Below, in pieces: positions 1-7,817 of a DNA stretch of 32,877 bases. The notes beneath the pieces are model-generated. The model made no database searches. It saw nothing but the letters and a program-made list of their open reading frames with translations, and was not told the origin of the DNA. Numbering within the stretch: the first letter of the stretch is position 1; the number at the start of each line of letters is the position of its first letter. The stretch comes from Methylomonas aurea (GTDB lineage Bacteria; Pseudomonadota; Gammaproteobacteria; Methylococcales; Methylomonadaceae), in the NCBI RefSeq assembly GCF_024505045.1, contig NZ_JANIBM010000042.1, positions 1-32,877 of the forward strand. Reading direction: 5' to 3'. The position numbers and the translations under genes are program-made.

Positions 1-1
1 C

Positions 2-30
2 TTGCCATATTGCCCTTGCCAGCATAGAAT
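2..30 (+). promoter_or_regulatory. Candidate sigma-70 promoter of the cobalamin operon
   Basis: TTGCCA at 2-7 and TAGAAT at 25-30 are separated by exactly 17 bases. Transcription would start near 36-37, directly at the 5' edge of the cobalamin riboswitch. The call rests on box similarity, spacing and position only. Confidence 0.5.
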
Positions 31-36
31 CATTCT

Positions 37-180
37 TAAGTTTTAAGGTTCCCGCTCTTCGCGGGTGAAACTGGAAGTCGGTTAAATGCCGACGCTGCCC
101 CCGCAACGGTAGGTGATTCGTCACGAGCCCGGAGACAGGCCTAAAACTGTAGTCAACAGTATTGCGGAGGGCGATCTGTC
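37..180 (+). promoter_or_regulatory. Cobalamin (B12) riboswitch
   Basis: The conserved B12-box core is visible around 88-111 (GACGCTGCCCCCGCAACGGT), followed by GAGCCCGGAGACAGGCC near 125-141 and preceded by a GC-rich paired region at 48-65. These are hallmarks of the cobalamin riboswitch aptamer. It lies upstream of cbtB, the first gene of a cobalt-uptake and B12-synthesis operon, so adenosylcobalamin probably represses the whole run of genes down to 9527. The exact 3' edge is uncertain. Confidence 0.93.
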
Positions 181-193
181 AAATCGGTTTTTT
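172..193 (+). terminator. Possible riboswitch expression-platform terminator
   Basis: CGAT (172-175) can pair with ATCG (183-186), followed by GGTTTTTTT. The stem is short, so this is only a candidate expression platform between the aptamer and cbtB. Confidence 0.3.
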
Positions 194-247
194 ATGGTTT
201 GTCATCCCGTGCTGTTATTCCGTTTATCAGATCCGGGAACGTTAACC

Positions 248-424
248 ATGAAAACACTCGCTGCATCCACCGCTATATCAACTTCAAAATTCCTGCCCGG
301 CTTCAGTGCCATCGTATTGGGTCTAACCGTCGTTTTAGGTTTGGGCTTTTTGCAGGATGCTAACAATTACCTACATAATGCCGCCCACGACGGCCGCCAC
401 AGCGCTGCCTTTCCTTGCCATTAA
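248..424 (+). CDS. cbtB: CbtB, small cobalt-transporter subunit
   Basis: A 58-residue protein with one hydrophobic segment (about residues 18-36) and the C-terminal signature HDGRHSAAFPCH, where histidines and a cysteine are expected to bind the metal. CbtB and CbtA form a B12-regulated cobalt importer in the inner membrane. I chose the ATG at 248: the same frame is open from 113, but that extension lies over the riboswitch. The stop at 422-424 is immediately followed by cbtA, so the two are probably translated together. Position behind the riboswitch supports the call. Confidence 0.9.
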   Translation: MKTLAASTAISTSKFLPGFSAIVLGLTVVLGLGFLQDANNYLHNAAHDGRHSAAFPCH

Positions 425-425
425 C

Positions 426-1073
426 ATGGCGGATTTTCGTAAGCTGGTCGCGGTTTCCTTACTGGCGGGGCTATTGGGCGGCATGTTACTCAGCCTGCTG
501 CAACACTATCAAACCCTGCCGTTGATTTTGGCTGCCGAACAGTTCGAAACGCCATCGACTGAACATGTGCATGACTGGCAGCCAATGGATGGCTGGCAAC
601 GTAATGGTTTTACCCTGCTATTCAATGGCCTGACCGGCTTTGGTTTTGCCTTGTTAATCAGTGCTTCGATGTACTGGCGGGATCAACACGGTTATCTGTA
701 TGGACTGGGCTGGGGTTTAGCCGGTTATTGGGTGTTTTTTGTCGCGCCATCGTTGGGTTTGCCGCCGGAATTGCCCGGCACCGACAGTGCCGAATTGCAT
801 GGTCGCCAAGCGTGGTGGCTATTTGCGGCAGTGGCCACGGCCATGGGTTTGTTTGGCCTGTTTTTGACCAAACAACGTTGGCTGCAAATCGGCGGCGCCG
901 GCTTGTTGGCTTTGCCGCATCTGATCGGCGCGCCGCATCCGGAAGTTGTCCACGCCTTGGCGCCCGAAGCATTACAACAGCATTTTGTCGTATGGACCTC
1001 TATCAATAACGCCATTTTCTGGCTGACCTTGGGCGTCCTATCGGGTTGCTTGCTGCGTAAAGTGACCTTTTGA
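426..1073 (+). CDS. cbtA: CbtA, cobalt-transporter membrane subunit
   Basis: About 215 residues with roughly five hydrophobic segments, beginning MADFRKLVAVSLLAGLLGG. Family-typical stretches include a histidine-containing external loop (HVHDWQ near residues 42-47) and the segment PPELPGTDSAELHGRQ. It partners CbtB for cobalt import. It starts one base after the cbtB stop, with no clear ribosome binding site, so coupling to cbtB is likely. In-frame codons reach back to 357, but that would overlap the CbtB C-terminus. A hairpin with a T-rich tail follows, which may separate uptake from biosynthesis genes. Confidence 0.88.
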   Translation: MADFRKLVAVSLLAGLLGGMLLSLLQHYQTLPLILAAEQFETPSTEHVHDWQPMDGWQRNGFTLLFNGLTGFGFALLISASMYWRDQHGYLYGLGWGLAGYWVFFVAPSLGLPPELPGTDSAELHGRQAWWLFAAVATAMGLFGLFLTKQRWLQIGGAGLLALPHLIGAPHPEVVHALAPEALQQHFVVWTSINNAIFWLTLGVLSGCLLRKVTF

Positions 1074-1089
1074 TGATGACTACCGGCTC

Positions 1090-1122
1090 GGTGCAGGCTA
1101 CTTTTATCTGCACCTTTATTTT
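1090..1122 (+). terminator. Hairpin with T-rich tail between cbtA and cobM
   Basis: GGTGCAG (1090-1096) and CTGCACC (1108-1114) form a perfect 7-bp stem followed by TTTATTTT. It could partly terminate transcription after cbtBA, giving more transporter than biosynthesis mRNA. Confidence 0.5.
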
Positions 1123-1157
1123 CCGTTCAATCCACAGGTCACTGCCGGATTTTTTAT

Positions 1158-1958
1158 ATGCGTAAACAAGGCAAAGTCTGGTTTGTCGGCGCTGGCCCCG
1201 GCGATCCTGATTTAATCACCGTCAAAGGCCGCGATTTAATCGCCAAGGCTGACGCCATTTTGTTCGCGGGTTCGCTGGTACAGGCCGCCGCAACACAATG
1301 GGCTCCGAGCGGCTGCGTAATCAAAGATTCCAAAGACATGACCTTGGAGCAGATTACCGGCTGGCTGATCGAACAAGCCGAGCCGGAAAAAATCGTGATT
1401 CGCCTGCAAACCGGTGACCCCGGCTTATATGGTGCGTTAATCGAAATGGTACAACCTCTGGATGCGGCCAATATCGCCGTTGAAGTCGTGCCGGGCGTCT
1501 CGTCGGCGTTTGCCGCGATGGCTTGTGCCGTCGAAAGCCTGACCTTGCCGGAAGTCACGCAAACCGTGATTTTGACTCGCGTCGAAGGCCGCACGCCGAT
1601 GCCGGACGGTGAATCCTTGCAAGAACTGGCCAGCCATCACAGCACGCTGTGTCTGTTTTTATCGATTACCTTGTTGCCCACGATCGAGCGCGAATTGAAA
1701 GCCGCCGGCTGGGCGGATGACGCCCCGGTATTGGTAGTTCACAAAGCCAGCTGGCCGGACGAACAACAGATTATCCGCGGCACGCTGGCCGATATTCGCG
1801 AACGCTGCCGGGCCGCCAAAATCAACAGCCAGGCCATGATTGTCATCAGCCCCACCTTGGGTGCGCGTCATTGGCCAGAGTTAAAAAAATCCAAACTTTA
1901 TGATGCCGGCTTTACCCATCGTTTTCGCCGTGCCGAGCGGCCTCAGCCCAAGGAATAA
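1158..1958 (+). CDS. cobM: Precorrin-4 / cobalt-precorrin-4 C11-methyltransferase
   Basis: 266 residues, the usual size. The N-terminal motif GKVWFVGAGPGDPDLITVKG is the SAM-binding loop of tetrapyrrole methylases, and AGSLVQAAATQ and PGVSSAFAAMACAVES fit the CobM/CbiF subgroup. The enzyme adds a methyl group at C11 of the corrin precursor, in the cytoplasm. The next gene, cbiX, begins two bases after the stop. With CbiX, CbiD and CbiG in the operon the substrate is probably the cobalt-containing intermediate (CbiF chemistry), so the symbol cbiF would be equally apt. Confidence 0.93.
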   Translation: MRKQGKVWFVGAGPGDPDLITVKGRDLIAKADAILFAGSLVQAAATQWAPSGCVIKDSKDMTLEQITGWLIEQAEPEKIVIRLQTGDPGLYGALIEMVQPLDAANIAVEVVPGVSSAFAAMACAVESLTLPEVTQTVILTRVEGRTPMPDGESLQELASHHSTLCLFLSITLLPTIERELKAAGWADDAPVLVVHKASWPDEQQIIRGTLADIRERCRAAKINSQAMIVISPTLGARHWPELKKSKLYDAGFTHRFRRAERPQPKE

Positions 1959-1960
1959 GC

Positions 1961-2785
1961 ATGACAACCACTATTCTCTTAGTCGGCCACGGTTCGCGCA
2001 ATCAGGCCGGTAACGATGAAATACGCGAATTTCAGCAGCAATGGCAGGCTCAACACCCCGACTGGCGCATCGAGTTGTGCTATATCGAATTGGCCGACGT
2101 ACTGTTGCCCGAAGGTCTTCAGCGCGCCGCGCAAGGATCTAGCCGCGTGATTGTGGTGCCGCTGATCATCAGTGCCGCCGGGCATGTGAAGATGGAGATT
2201 CCCGAGCATATCGAGGAAGCGCGCGAAAATTTTCCGGCGGTCGAATTCATCTACGCGCCGCATCTGGGCAGCAACGAAACCTTGCTGGCCATCCTGCAAA
2301 AACAACTGAAAAGCGCACTAAAAACCCTGGCGATGCCCGACCCGAAAACCACCGGCGTGATTATTTTGGGCCGCGGCTCATCCGACAAAGTTGCCAACGG
2401 CGAATTAGCCAAACTGGCACGCTGGCTGTTTGAAGCCACCGAGCATGAACTGGTCGATATCGCCTTCACCGGCATTACCCATCCGCGTCTGGAAACCGCC
2501 GTGCAGCGTCAGGTGCGCCTCGGCATGACGCAGATTGCGATTTTGCCTTATTACCTGTTCACCGGCTTGCTCATTGAGCGTATCGGCAAGCAAGTCGAGC
2601 GCTTGCAAAGCCAATATCCGAGAATTGCGTTCGGTTCAGGTACTTATTTTGGTTTCGATCCGGCGATTTTTAAATTGCTGGATCAACGGGTGATCGAAGC
2701 CATTGACCCGGTCGTGCCGAAAATGCTGGAATGCGACGGTTGCCAATACCGCGAGCAAGCCGAACATCATCAACATCATCACTGA
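1961..2785 (+). CDS. cbiX: CbiX, sirohydrochlorin cobaltochelatase (two-domain)
   Basis: 274 residues with two CbiX-like halves: GHGSRNQAGNDEI and ISAAGHVKMEIPEHI in the first, GRGSSDKVANGELA and LPYYLFTGLLIERI in the second. It inserts Co2+ into sirohydrochlorin, which commits this operon to the early-cobalt pathway. The C-terminus ends CDGCQYREQAEHHQHHH, a cysteine and histidine tail common in CbiX and probably used for metal or cluster binding. Six bases separate it from cobH. Confidence 0.9.
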   Translation: MTTTILLVGHGSRNQAGNDEIREFQQQWQAQHPDWRIELCYIELADVLLPEGLQRAAQGSSRVIVVPLIISAAGHVKMEIPEHIEEARENFPAVEFIYAPHLGSNETLLAILQKQLKSALKTLAMPDPKTTGVIILGRGSSDKVANGELAKLARWLFEATEHELVDIAFTGITHPRLETAVQRQVRLGMTQIAILPYYLFTGLLIERIGKQVERLQSQYPRIAFGSGTYFGFDPAIFKLLDQRVIEAIDPVVPKMLECDGCQYREQAEHHQHHH

Positions 2786-2791
2786 GTCGCC

Positions 2792-3460
2792 ATGAATCCA
2801 AATAGTCAGACCGAACAACTCACCCAGGCCGGGCAACAGATCGAGCATGATTCTTTTGCCATCGTCGACCGCGAAGTGGGCGAGCACCATTATTCCGATG
2901 ACCAATGGCAAGTGGTGCGACGCATGATTCATGCGACCGCCGATTTTGAATTCAACGGCCTGACCGAGTTTTCCGCGCGGGCGGTTGAAGGCGGTATTCA
3001 AGCGATTTTAAACGGTGCGCCAATCATCGCCGATGTGGAAATGATTTGTGTCGGCCTGTCGCAGCCGCGTCTGGCACACTTTGGCATTAGCGCCCGCCAG
3101 TTTATCGCCGATGCGGATGTCATAGCCGCGGCCAAACAAGTCAATAGCACCCGCGCGGTGCAAGCCATGCGAAAAGCGCAGCGCCTGGGTTTAATCGATG
3201 GCGGCATCGTCGCCGTCGGCAACGCCCCCACCGCATTGCTGGAAGTGTTGCGCATGATCAAGGAAGACGGCATCAAACCGGCGCTGATCGTCGGCATGCC
3301 GGTCGGCTTTGTCTCGGCAGCCGAATCCAAGGATTTACTCGCCGAATTACACGATGTGCCCTGGATCATCACCCGTGGCCGCAAAGGCGGCTCGACGCTG
3401 GTGGTGGCCGCCATACATGCCTTGCTGAGCCTGGCGGAAACCCGGCAGATGCATGGTTAG
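2792..3460 (+). CDS. cobH: Precorrin-8X / cobalt-precorrin-8 methylmutase
   Basis: 222 residues. The catalytic histidine of the family is seen in VRRMIHATADFEF (about residues 45-57), with EGGIQAILNGAPIIADVEM and the late motif VGMPVGFVSAAESKDLL. It moves the methyl group from C11 to C12 to give (cobalt-)hydrogenobyrinate. The start at 2792 follows cbiX closely. It equals CbiC in anaerobic nomenclature. Confidence 0.93.
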   Translation: MNPNSQTEQLTQAGQQIEHDSFAIVDREVGEHHYSDDQWQVVRRMIHATADFEFNGLTEFSARAVEGGIQAILNGAPIIADVEMICVGLSQPRLAHFGISARQFIADADVIAAAKQVNSTRAVQAMRKAQRLGLIDGGIVAVGNAPTALLEVLRMIKEDGIKPALIVGMPVGFVSAAESKDLLAELHDVPWIITRGRKGGSTLVVAAIHALLSLAETRQMHG

Positions 3461-3467
3461 AAATATC

Positions 3468-3493
3468 GTAGGGTACGCGGTGCGTACCCCACA
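3468..3493 (+). repeat. Palindromic intergenic repeat (REP-like)
   Basis: GGGTACGC (3471-3478) and GCGTACCC (3482-3489) form a perfect 8-bp inverted repeat with a 3-base loop, in the only sizeable gap between cobH and cbiD. Short palindromes of this GGGTACGC/GCGTACCC type are often dispersed through genomes. No other copy was noticed in this window. Confidence 0.5.
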
Positions 3494-3504
3494 AGGCTGA
3501 TCGC

Positions 3505-4608
3505 ATGGCAATGCCTGAACGCAAACCCAAGGGCACCCGCAAGGGTTACACCACCGGCGCCTGTTCGGCTGCGGCGGCGCGTGCGGCCGTGCTGGGTTTG
3601 CTGGCTGGTCGCGTGCCGGACACCATCGACTGCGTGCTACCCAATGGTCAAGACGTGCTGTTCAAAGTCGAAGAAAGCTTCGTACTGAACGGCCGAGCGC
3701 ATGCCGTCATTGAAAAAGACGCCGGCGACGATCCGGATTGCACCAATCACGCTCGGCTGACAGCGGATGTGAGCTGGATAGAACAACCGGACACTATCGT
3801 ATTGCGAGGCGGCGAAGGCATTGGTCAAATCACTCGCCCCGGTTTGGGGCTTGCCGTTGGCGGCCCGGCCATCAATCCGGTTCCGCGCAAAAATATTGAA
3901 CACAATATCCGTCTAATCGCCGCCGAAGCCCTAAAAACCCGAGGCTTACAGGTGACTCTCTCCGTGCCGGGTGGCGAAGAGATGGCGAAAAAAACCCTGA
4001 ACTATCGTTTGGGCATCATCGGCGGCATTTCGATTTTAGGCACGACCGGGATCGTCCATCCATATTCCACGGCGGCATTTCGGGCTAGCGTGGTGCAAGG
4101 CGTGGAAGTGGCGGCCAATCAGGGGCAGGCTAGCGTGGTACTGACCACCGGCGGCCGCACCGAGAAATTCGTGATGCGCGAATTGCCCGAGCTGGATGAA
4201 AGCTGTTTCGTGCAAATGGGTGACTTTCTGACCCCGGCGCTGGACGCCGCCGACCGTTGCGGCATTCAAAACATCATCATCGGCGGCATGGTCGGCAAGC
4301 TGACCAAAATGGCCCAAGGCGAAACCATTACGCATGCCGGCCGCGCACCGGTTGACGTGGAACTGGTCGCCGATATTGCCCGCAGCATCGGCGCACCGGC
4401 TGAAGTGTGCGATGCCATCGCCGCGCAGGAAACCGCCCGTTACGCATCGGAATGCATGGCGGAACTGGGGCTTGAACACGCATTTCATGTCGAACTGGCC
4501 AAGCGGGTCATTGCGACGCTGGAAAGCCGTTATCCCGGACGGTTTCACATCAGCGTTCTGGTGTGTGATTTTGACGGCAACAAACTGGCGGAAGCCGGAA
4601 GGATTTGA
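3505..4608 (+). CDS. cbiD: CbiD, cobalt-precorrin-5B C1-methyltransferase
   Basis: 367 residues, beginning with the diagnostic CbiD signature RKGYTTGACSAAAARAA. Further family features are GGEGIGQITRPGLGLAVG, the glycine-rich SVPGGEEMAKKTLN and GTTGIVHPYS. The enzyme methylates C1 during ring contraction and belongs to the anaerobic route, so it supports early cobalt insertion together with cbiX and cbiG. The start could also be the second methionine at 3511; the difference is two residues. It ends two bases before the cobL start. Confidence 0.95.
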   Translation: MAMPERKPKGTRKGYTTGACSAAAARAAVLGLLAGRVPDTIDCVLPNGQDVLFKVEESFVLNGRAHAVIEKDAGDDPDCTNHARLTADVSWIEQPDTIVLRGGEGIGQITRPGLGLAVGGPAINPVPRKNIEHNIRLIAAEALKTRGLQVTLSVPGGEEMAKKTLNYRLGIIGGISILGTTGIVHPYSTAAFRASVVQGVEVAANQGQASVVLTTGGRTEKFVMRELPELDESCFVQMGDFLTPALDAADRCGIQNIIIGGMVGKLTKMAQGETITHAGRAPVDVELVADIARSIGAPAEVCDAIAAQETARYASECMAELGLEHAFHVELAKRVIATLESRYPGRFHISVLVCDFDGNKLAEAGRI

Positions 4609-4610
4609 TC

Positions 4611-5918
4611 ATGGAAGCCATGTGCAGTTTTATCGGCGTACTCGATAACGGTGCCGCCAGCCTGAGCCAGGAGGCCATGCAAGCATTACGCGAAGCCAAA
4701 CATGTCATTGCCGGTAGTCGTTTGCTGGCAACCCTGGCCGAAGACATTACGCAGGCCTCACACTACGACTTAACCGGGCAACTCAAACAGGTGCCGGACT
4801 GGATCAATGCCGCGTTGGCACAAAATGAAGCAGTGGCAGTACTGGCGACCGGCGACCCATTGTGTCACGGCATCGCCGGTTTTCTGGCCGGCAAACTGGA
4901 CCCGGATCGTGTGCGCATCCTGCCCAACCCGAGCACGATACAATTAGCCTTTGCCGAATTGAAATTGTCCTGGCAAAACGCCACCATCGTTTCAGTGCAC
5001 AGTCAGGATGCCGGCGAATGGATGCGAGGCGCCAAGCCCGATCACGGCTTGTACGAATTGGCCCAGCGCTGCCGTCAACACGCTTTATTGGCGGTTTTGA
5101 CCAGCCCGGACAACACGCCGGCGCGCATTGCCCGCTTATTGCAAATCGAGGGCTTGGCCGATGCGTTCGAGATGGCGATTGCCGAAGCGCTGAAACAACC
5201 CGAACAGCTCGTCAGCGGTTGGCTGAGCATAGCCGAGGTGGCCCAAAACAGCTATCGCGATCCCAATGTAGTGATTCTGAAACGCAAAACGGCTGTGTCG
5301 GCACCGGTACTGTTTGGGGTCGGCGATGACCAGTTTCAGCAGCGCAAACCGGAAAAAGGCCTGATCACCAAACGTGAAGTGCGCGCGGTATCGCTGGCCC
5401 GCATGCAATTGACGCGTCGCAGCATTGTCTGGGACATCGGCGCCGGCTCAGGCTCAGTGGGTCTGGAGGCCGCGCGGCTATGTCCGGACGGACATGTATT
5501 TGCCATCGAAAAAAACGCCGATGATATTGTTAATGTCGAACAGAATCAGGCTGCCTGGGGCATCAGTAATTACAGCTTCGTGCAGGGCAAGGCTCCACAA
5601 TATTTGGATACATGGCCCGATCCTGACGCGGTATTTATAGGCGGTTCCGGCGGTGAATTGACGGAATTGATCGCCTTGTGTTTACGGCGTTTACGCCCGG
5701 CAGGTTGGCTGGTGATGAACTTCGTCACACTGGAAAACCTGTCTACCGCCGTCGATACCCTGAAACAACTCGGCGCAGACTGGGACGTTTGTCAGATTCA
5801 AGCCTCGCGTAGTAGTCCGATTTTGAACATGAATCGTTTACAAGCCGAAAACCCGGTGTGGATCGTATCGGCTACCCACCCTTTACAACCCATGTTAAGC
5901 AGTCACGATGAATACTAA
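4611..5918 (+). CDS. cobL: CobL / CbiET, precorrin-6B(Y) C5,15-methyltransferase, decarboxylating
   Basis: 435 residues made of two fused domains. The N-terminal CbiE tetrapyrrole methylase has CSFIGVLDNGAASLSQEAMQ and a GDPLCHGIAGFL loop. The C-terminal CbiT methylase (from about residue 240) has the Rossmann motif WDIGAGSGSVGLEAARL. Together they methylate C5 and C15 and remove the acetate carboxyl at C12. ATG at 4611 is chosen over an in-frame TTG at 4605 because GGAAGGA lies at a good distance before it. It overlaps the cobI start by 11 bases. Confidence 0.94.
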   Translation: MEAMCSFIGVLDNGAASLSQEAMQALREAKHVIAGSRLLATLAEDITQASHYDLTGQLKQVPDWINAALAQNEAVAVLATGDPLCHGIAGFLAGKLDPDRVRILPNPSTIQLAFAELKLSWQNATIVSVHSQDAGEWMRGAKPDHGLYELAQRCRQHALLAVLTSPDNTPARIARLLQIEGLADAFEMAIAEALKQPEQLVSGWLSIAEVAQNSYRDPNVVILKRKTAVSAPVLFGVGDDQFQQRKPEKGLITKREVRAVSLARMQLTRRSIVWDIGAGSGSVGLEAARLCPDGHVFAIEKNADDIVNVEQNQAAWGISNYSFVQGKAPQYLDTWPDPDAVFIGGSGGELTELIALCLRRLRPAGWLVMNFVTLENLSTAVDTLKQLGADWDVCQIQASRSSPILNMNRLQAENPVWIVSATHPLQPMLSSHDEY

Positions 5919-6684
5919 ACTCGGCACACTCTACGGCGTCTCACTCGGCCCCGGCGACCCTGGCCTGATTACCCGCCGCGCCTGGGAATTACTCTCCGGC
6001 GCCGGTCATTGGACCTATCCGGTGCGCAAGAAAAATAGCGATAGTTATGCCTTGGACATTGCCTTGCGCGCCGGTCTTGAATGTCCCCAAGCCCATACTG
6101 CGCTGCATTTTCCGATGACTCACGATGCGGATATTCTGGCTCGCTATTGGTTGGAAGCCGCAGAAACCGTGCTTGCACTATTGCAACGCGGCGACGATGT
6201 GTTGTTTTTGGTGGAAGGCGACGCGTCAACTTATTCCACCTTCGGCCACTTACAACGTAGCGTTCGCGCTTTGCAACCCGATGTCAGTATGGAGGTCGTG
6301 CCCGGCGTATCGTCGTTTCATGCGGCGGCCGCGTGCGCGGGCGAAGCCTTGGCCGATGTCGACGATACTATCGCCATTGTGCCGGCCGGTTACGGCATCG
6401 CGCAGATAGAACGCATGTTGAACGACTTCGATACCTTGGTATTACTCAAGGTCAAACCATTGTTGGATGACATTATCGATCTGTTGCGCCGCCGTAATTT
6501 ACTGACCTGTGGCTGGTTCGTGGAAAAAGCCGGGGCGCCCGAAGAACGCATGGTGCATGACATCGCCAGCCTGCACGGGCAAAAAGTCAATTACCTGTCT
6601 TTACTGATTATTAAAAACCCAGGCCGCCAGCGTAGCGAAATGCAGCGCGGTTGCCGCAAGAAAAAGGACACTAGCGATGAATGA
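5908..6684 (+). CDS. cobI: Precorrin-2 / cobalt-factor II C20-methyltransferase
   Basis: 258 residues with the SAM-loop GTLYGVSLGPGDPGLITRR, the VEGDASTYSTF block and PGVSSFHAAAACAGEALAD, all typical of CobI/CbiL. It adds the C20 methyl group before ring contraction. The start overlaps the end of cobL and the stop overlaps the start of cbiG by 8 bases, so translation is probably coupled. The C-terminus is lysine- and arginine-rich and unremarkable. Confidence 0.93.
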   Translation: MNTKLGTLYGVSLGPGDPGLITRRAWELLSGAGHWTYPVRKKNSDSYALDIALRAGLECPQAHTALHFPMTHDADILARYWLEAAETVLALLQRGDDVLFLVEGDASTYSTFGHLQRSVRALQPDVSMEVVPGVSSFHAAAACAGEALADVDDTIAIVPAGYGIAQIERMLNDFDTLVLLKVKPLLDDIIDLLRRRNLLTCGWFVEKAGAPEERMVHDIASLHGQKVNYLSLLIIKNPGRQRSEMQRGCRKKKDTSDE

Positions 6685-7414
6685 TGTGCGTGTCGCCCTA
6701 GTGGCGATTACCAAACACGGCGCCGGGATTGCCACTCGCCTGGCACCACAACTGCCCGACGCGGAGGTGGTGGTGTCGGAAAAGCAAGCCGAACATTTGG
6801 GCGATTTTGCCAACCGCCGCCGGGTGTATCAGGGGGCATTGAGCGCGCAAATCGGCGAGCTGTTCGCCTCCTACGATCAAATTATCTTCCTGGTGTCGCT
6901 GGGTGCGGTGGTACGGCTGATTGCGCCGCATCTTAAGTCCAAGGATGAGGACCCTGGTGTGCTGGTGATCGACGATGCCGCCGAATTCGTGATTCCGGTG
7001 CTGTCGGGCCATGTCGGCGGCGCCAACGCCTATGCGGAAAAAGTCGCCGCGCTGCTAAATGCCACGCCAGTGCTGACCACGGCGTCGGATGTCGGCAAAA
7101 CCATTCCGGTGGACATTTTGGGCCGCGAATTGGGCTGGCAAGTGGAAGCCCCTAAGATCAACATCACCCGCGTGTCGGCGGATGTGGTCAATCAACTGCC
7201 GATTGCCTTCGTGCAAGAAGCCGGTAGTTCGAATTGGTGGACGCGGCCAACGCCGTTACCGGCCAATATTCATCTGTTCCAGCGCTTCGAGGACGTCAAC
7301 ACCGAACAATACCGGTCGATTCTATGGGTCACACACCGGGCAATCGATCCGGCTGTTTGGCAGCAACTCGATGAGCGACTGGTGGTGTACCGGCCGCCGC
7401 TAGATCAAACCTAA
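6677..7414 (+). CDS. cbiG: CbiG, cobalt-precorrin-5A hydrolase (N-terminal and central part)
   Basis: 245 residues. The core FLVSLGAVVRLIAPHLKSK followed by VLSGHVGGANAYAEKVA is the CbiG signature. CbiG opens the delta-lactone of cobalt-precorrin-5A and releases acetaldehyde. In many organisms a CobE-like domain forms the C-terminus of CbiG; here that part is a separate gene, 10 bases downstream. AAAAAGGA before the ATG is a good ribosome binding site. Confidence 0.9.
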   Translation: MNDVRVALVAITKHGAGIATRLAPQLPDAEVVVSEKQAEHLGDFANRRRVYQGALSAQIGELFASYDQIIFLVSLGAVVRLIAPHLKSKDEDPGVLVIDDAAEFVIPVLSGHVGGANAYAEKVAALLNATPVLTTASDVGKTIPVDILGRELGWQVEAPKINITRVSADVVNQLPIAFVQEAGSSNWWTRPTPLPANIHLFQRFEDVNTEQYRSILWVTHRAIDPAVWQQLDERLVVYRPPLDQT

Positions 7415-7424
7415 ACACCAACTT

Positions 7425-7817
7425 ATGAAAGTCATGATTGGCATGGGTTGTGACCGTAATGTCAGCTTGGAGACTTTGCGGCAAGCCTTGGCTCAGGCCT
7501 TATGGCAATGTGGACTGGACGTGTCTGCGATAGCCGGTTTGGCCAGCATCGACAAAAAAAATGATGAAGCAGCCTTGTTACAACTGGCCCAAATATTCGA
7601 TTGGCCGTTGTATTTTTACCCGGCTGAAGCACTGGCCAGCATCCCGGTACCGAATCCATCCGAGGTCGTCATGAAATACATGGGTACCCCGGCGGTGGCG
7701 GAAGCGGCCGCTTTGAAAGCCGCCAATGCCGAGTTGTCGGATTTACTGGTCGAGAAACATAAATATTGCGGTGCGGACGGCAAGAATGCCACCGTTTCGA
7801 TAGCGAGAATCAAATGA
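7425..7817 (+). CDS. cobE: CobE / CbiG C-terminal domain protein
   Basis: 130 residues starting MKVMIGMGCDRNVSLETLR, the typical opening of CobE and of the C-terminal CbiG domain, with LASIDKKNDEAALLQLA and the end motif EKHKYCGADGKNATVSIARI. It probably works with the preceding CbiG protein, which lacks this domain. No strong ribosome binding site is visible before 7425; 7431 is an alternative start. The stop overlaps the cobJ start as ATGA. Confidence 0.88.
   Translation: MKVMIGMGCDRNVSLETLRQALAQALWQCGLDVSAIAGLASIDKKNDEAALLQLAQIFDWPLYFYPAEALASIPVPNPSEVVMKYMGTPAVAEAAALKAANAELSDLLVEKHKYCGADGKNATVSIARIK

Noticed and set aside
113-247. N-terminal extension of the cbtB reading frame
   Set aside because: It lies over the riboswitch aptamer and its platform; the hydrophobic CbtB protein begins at the ATG at 248.
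4036-4548. 170-residue open frame opposite cbiD
   Set aside because: A shadow of a well-supported gene in GC-rich DNA.
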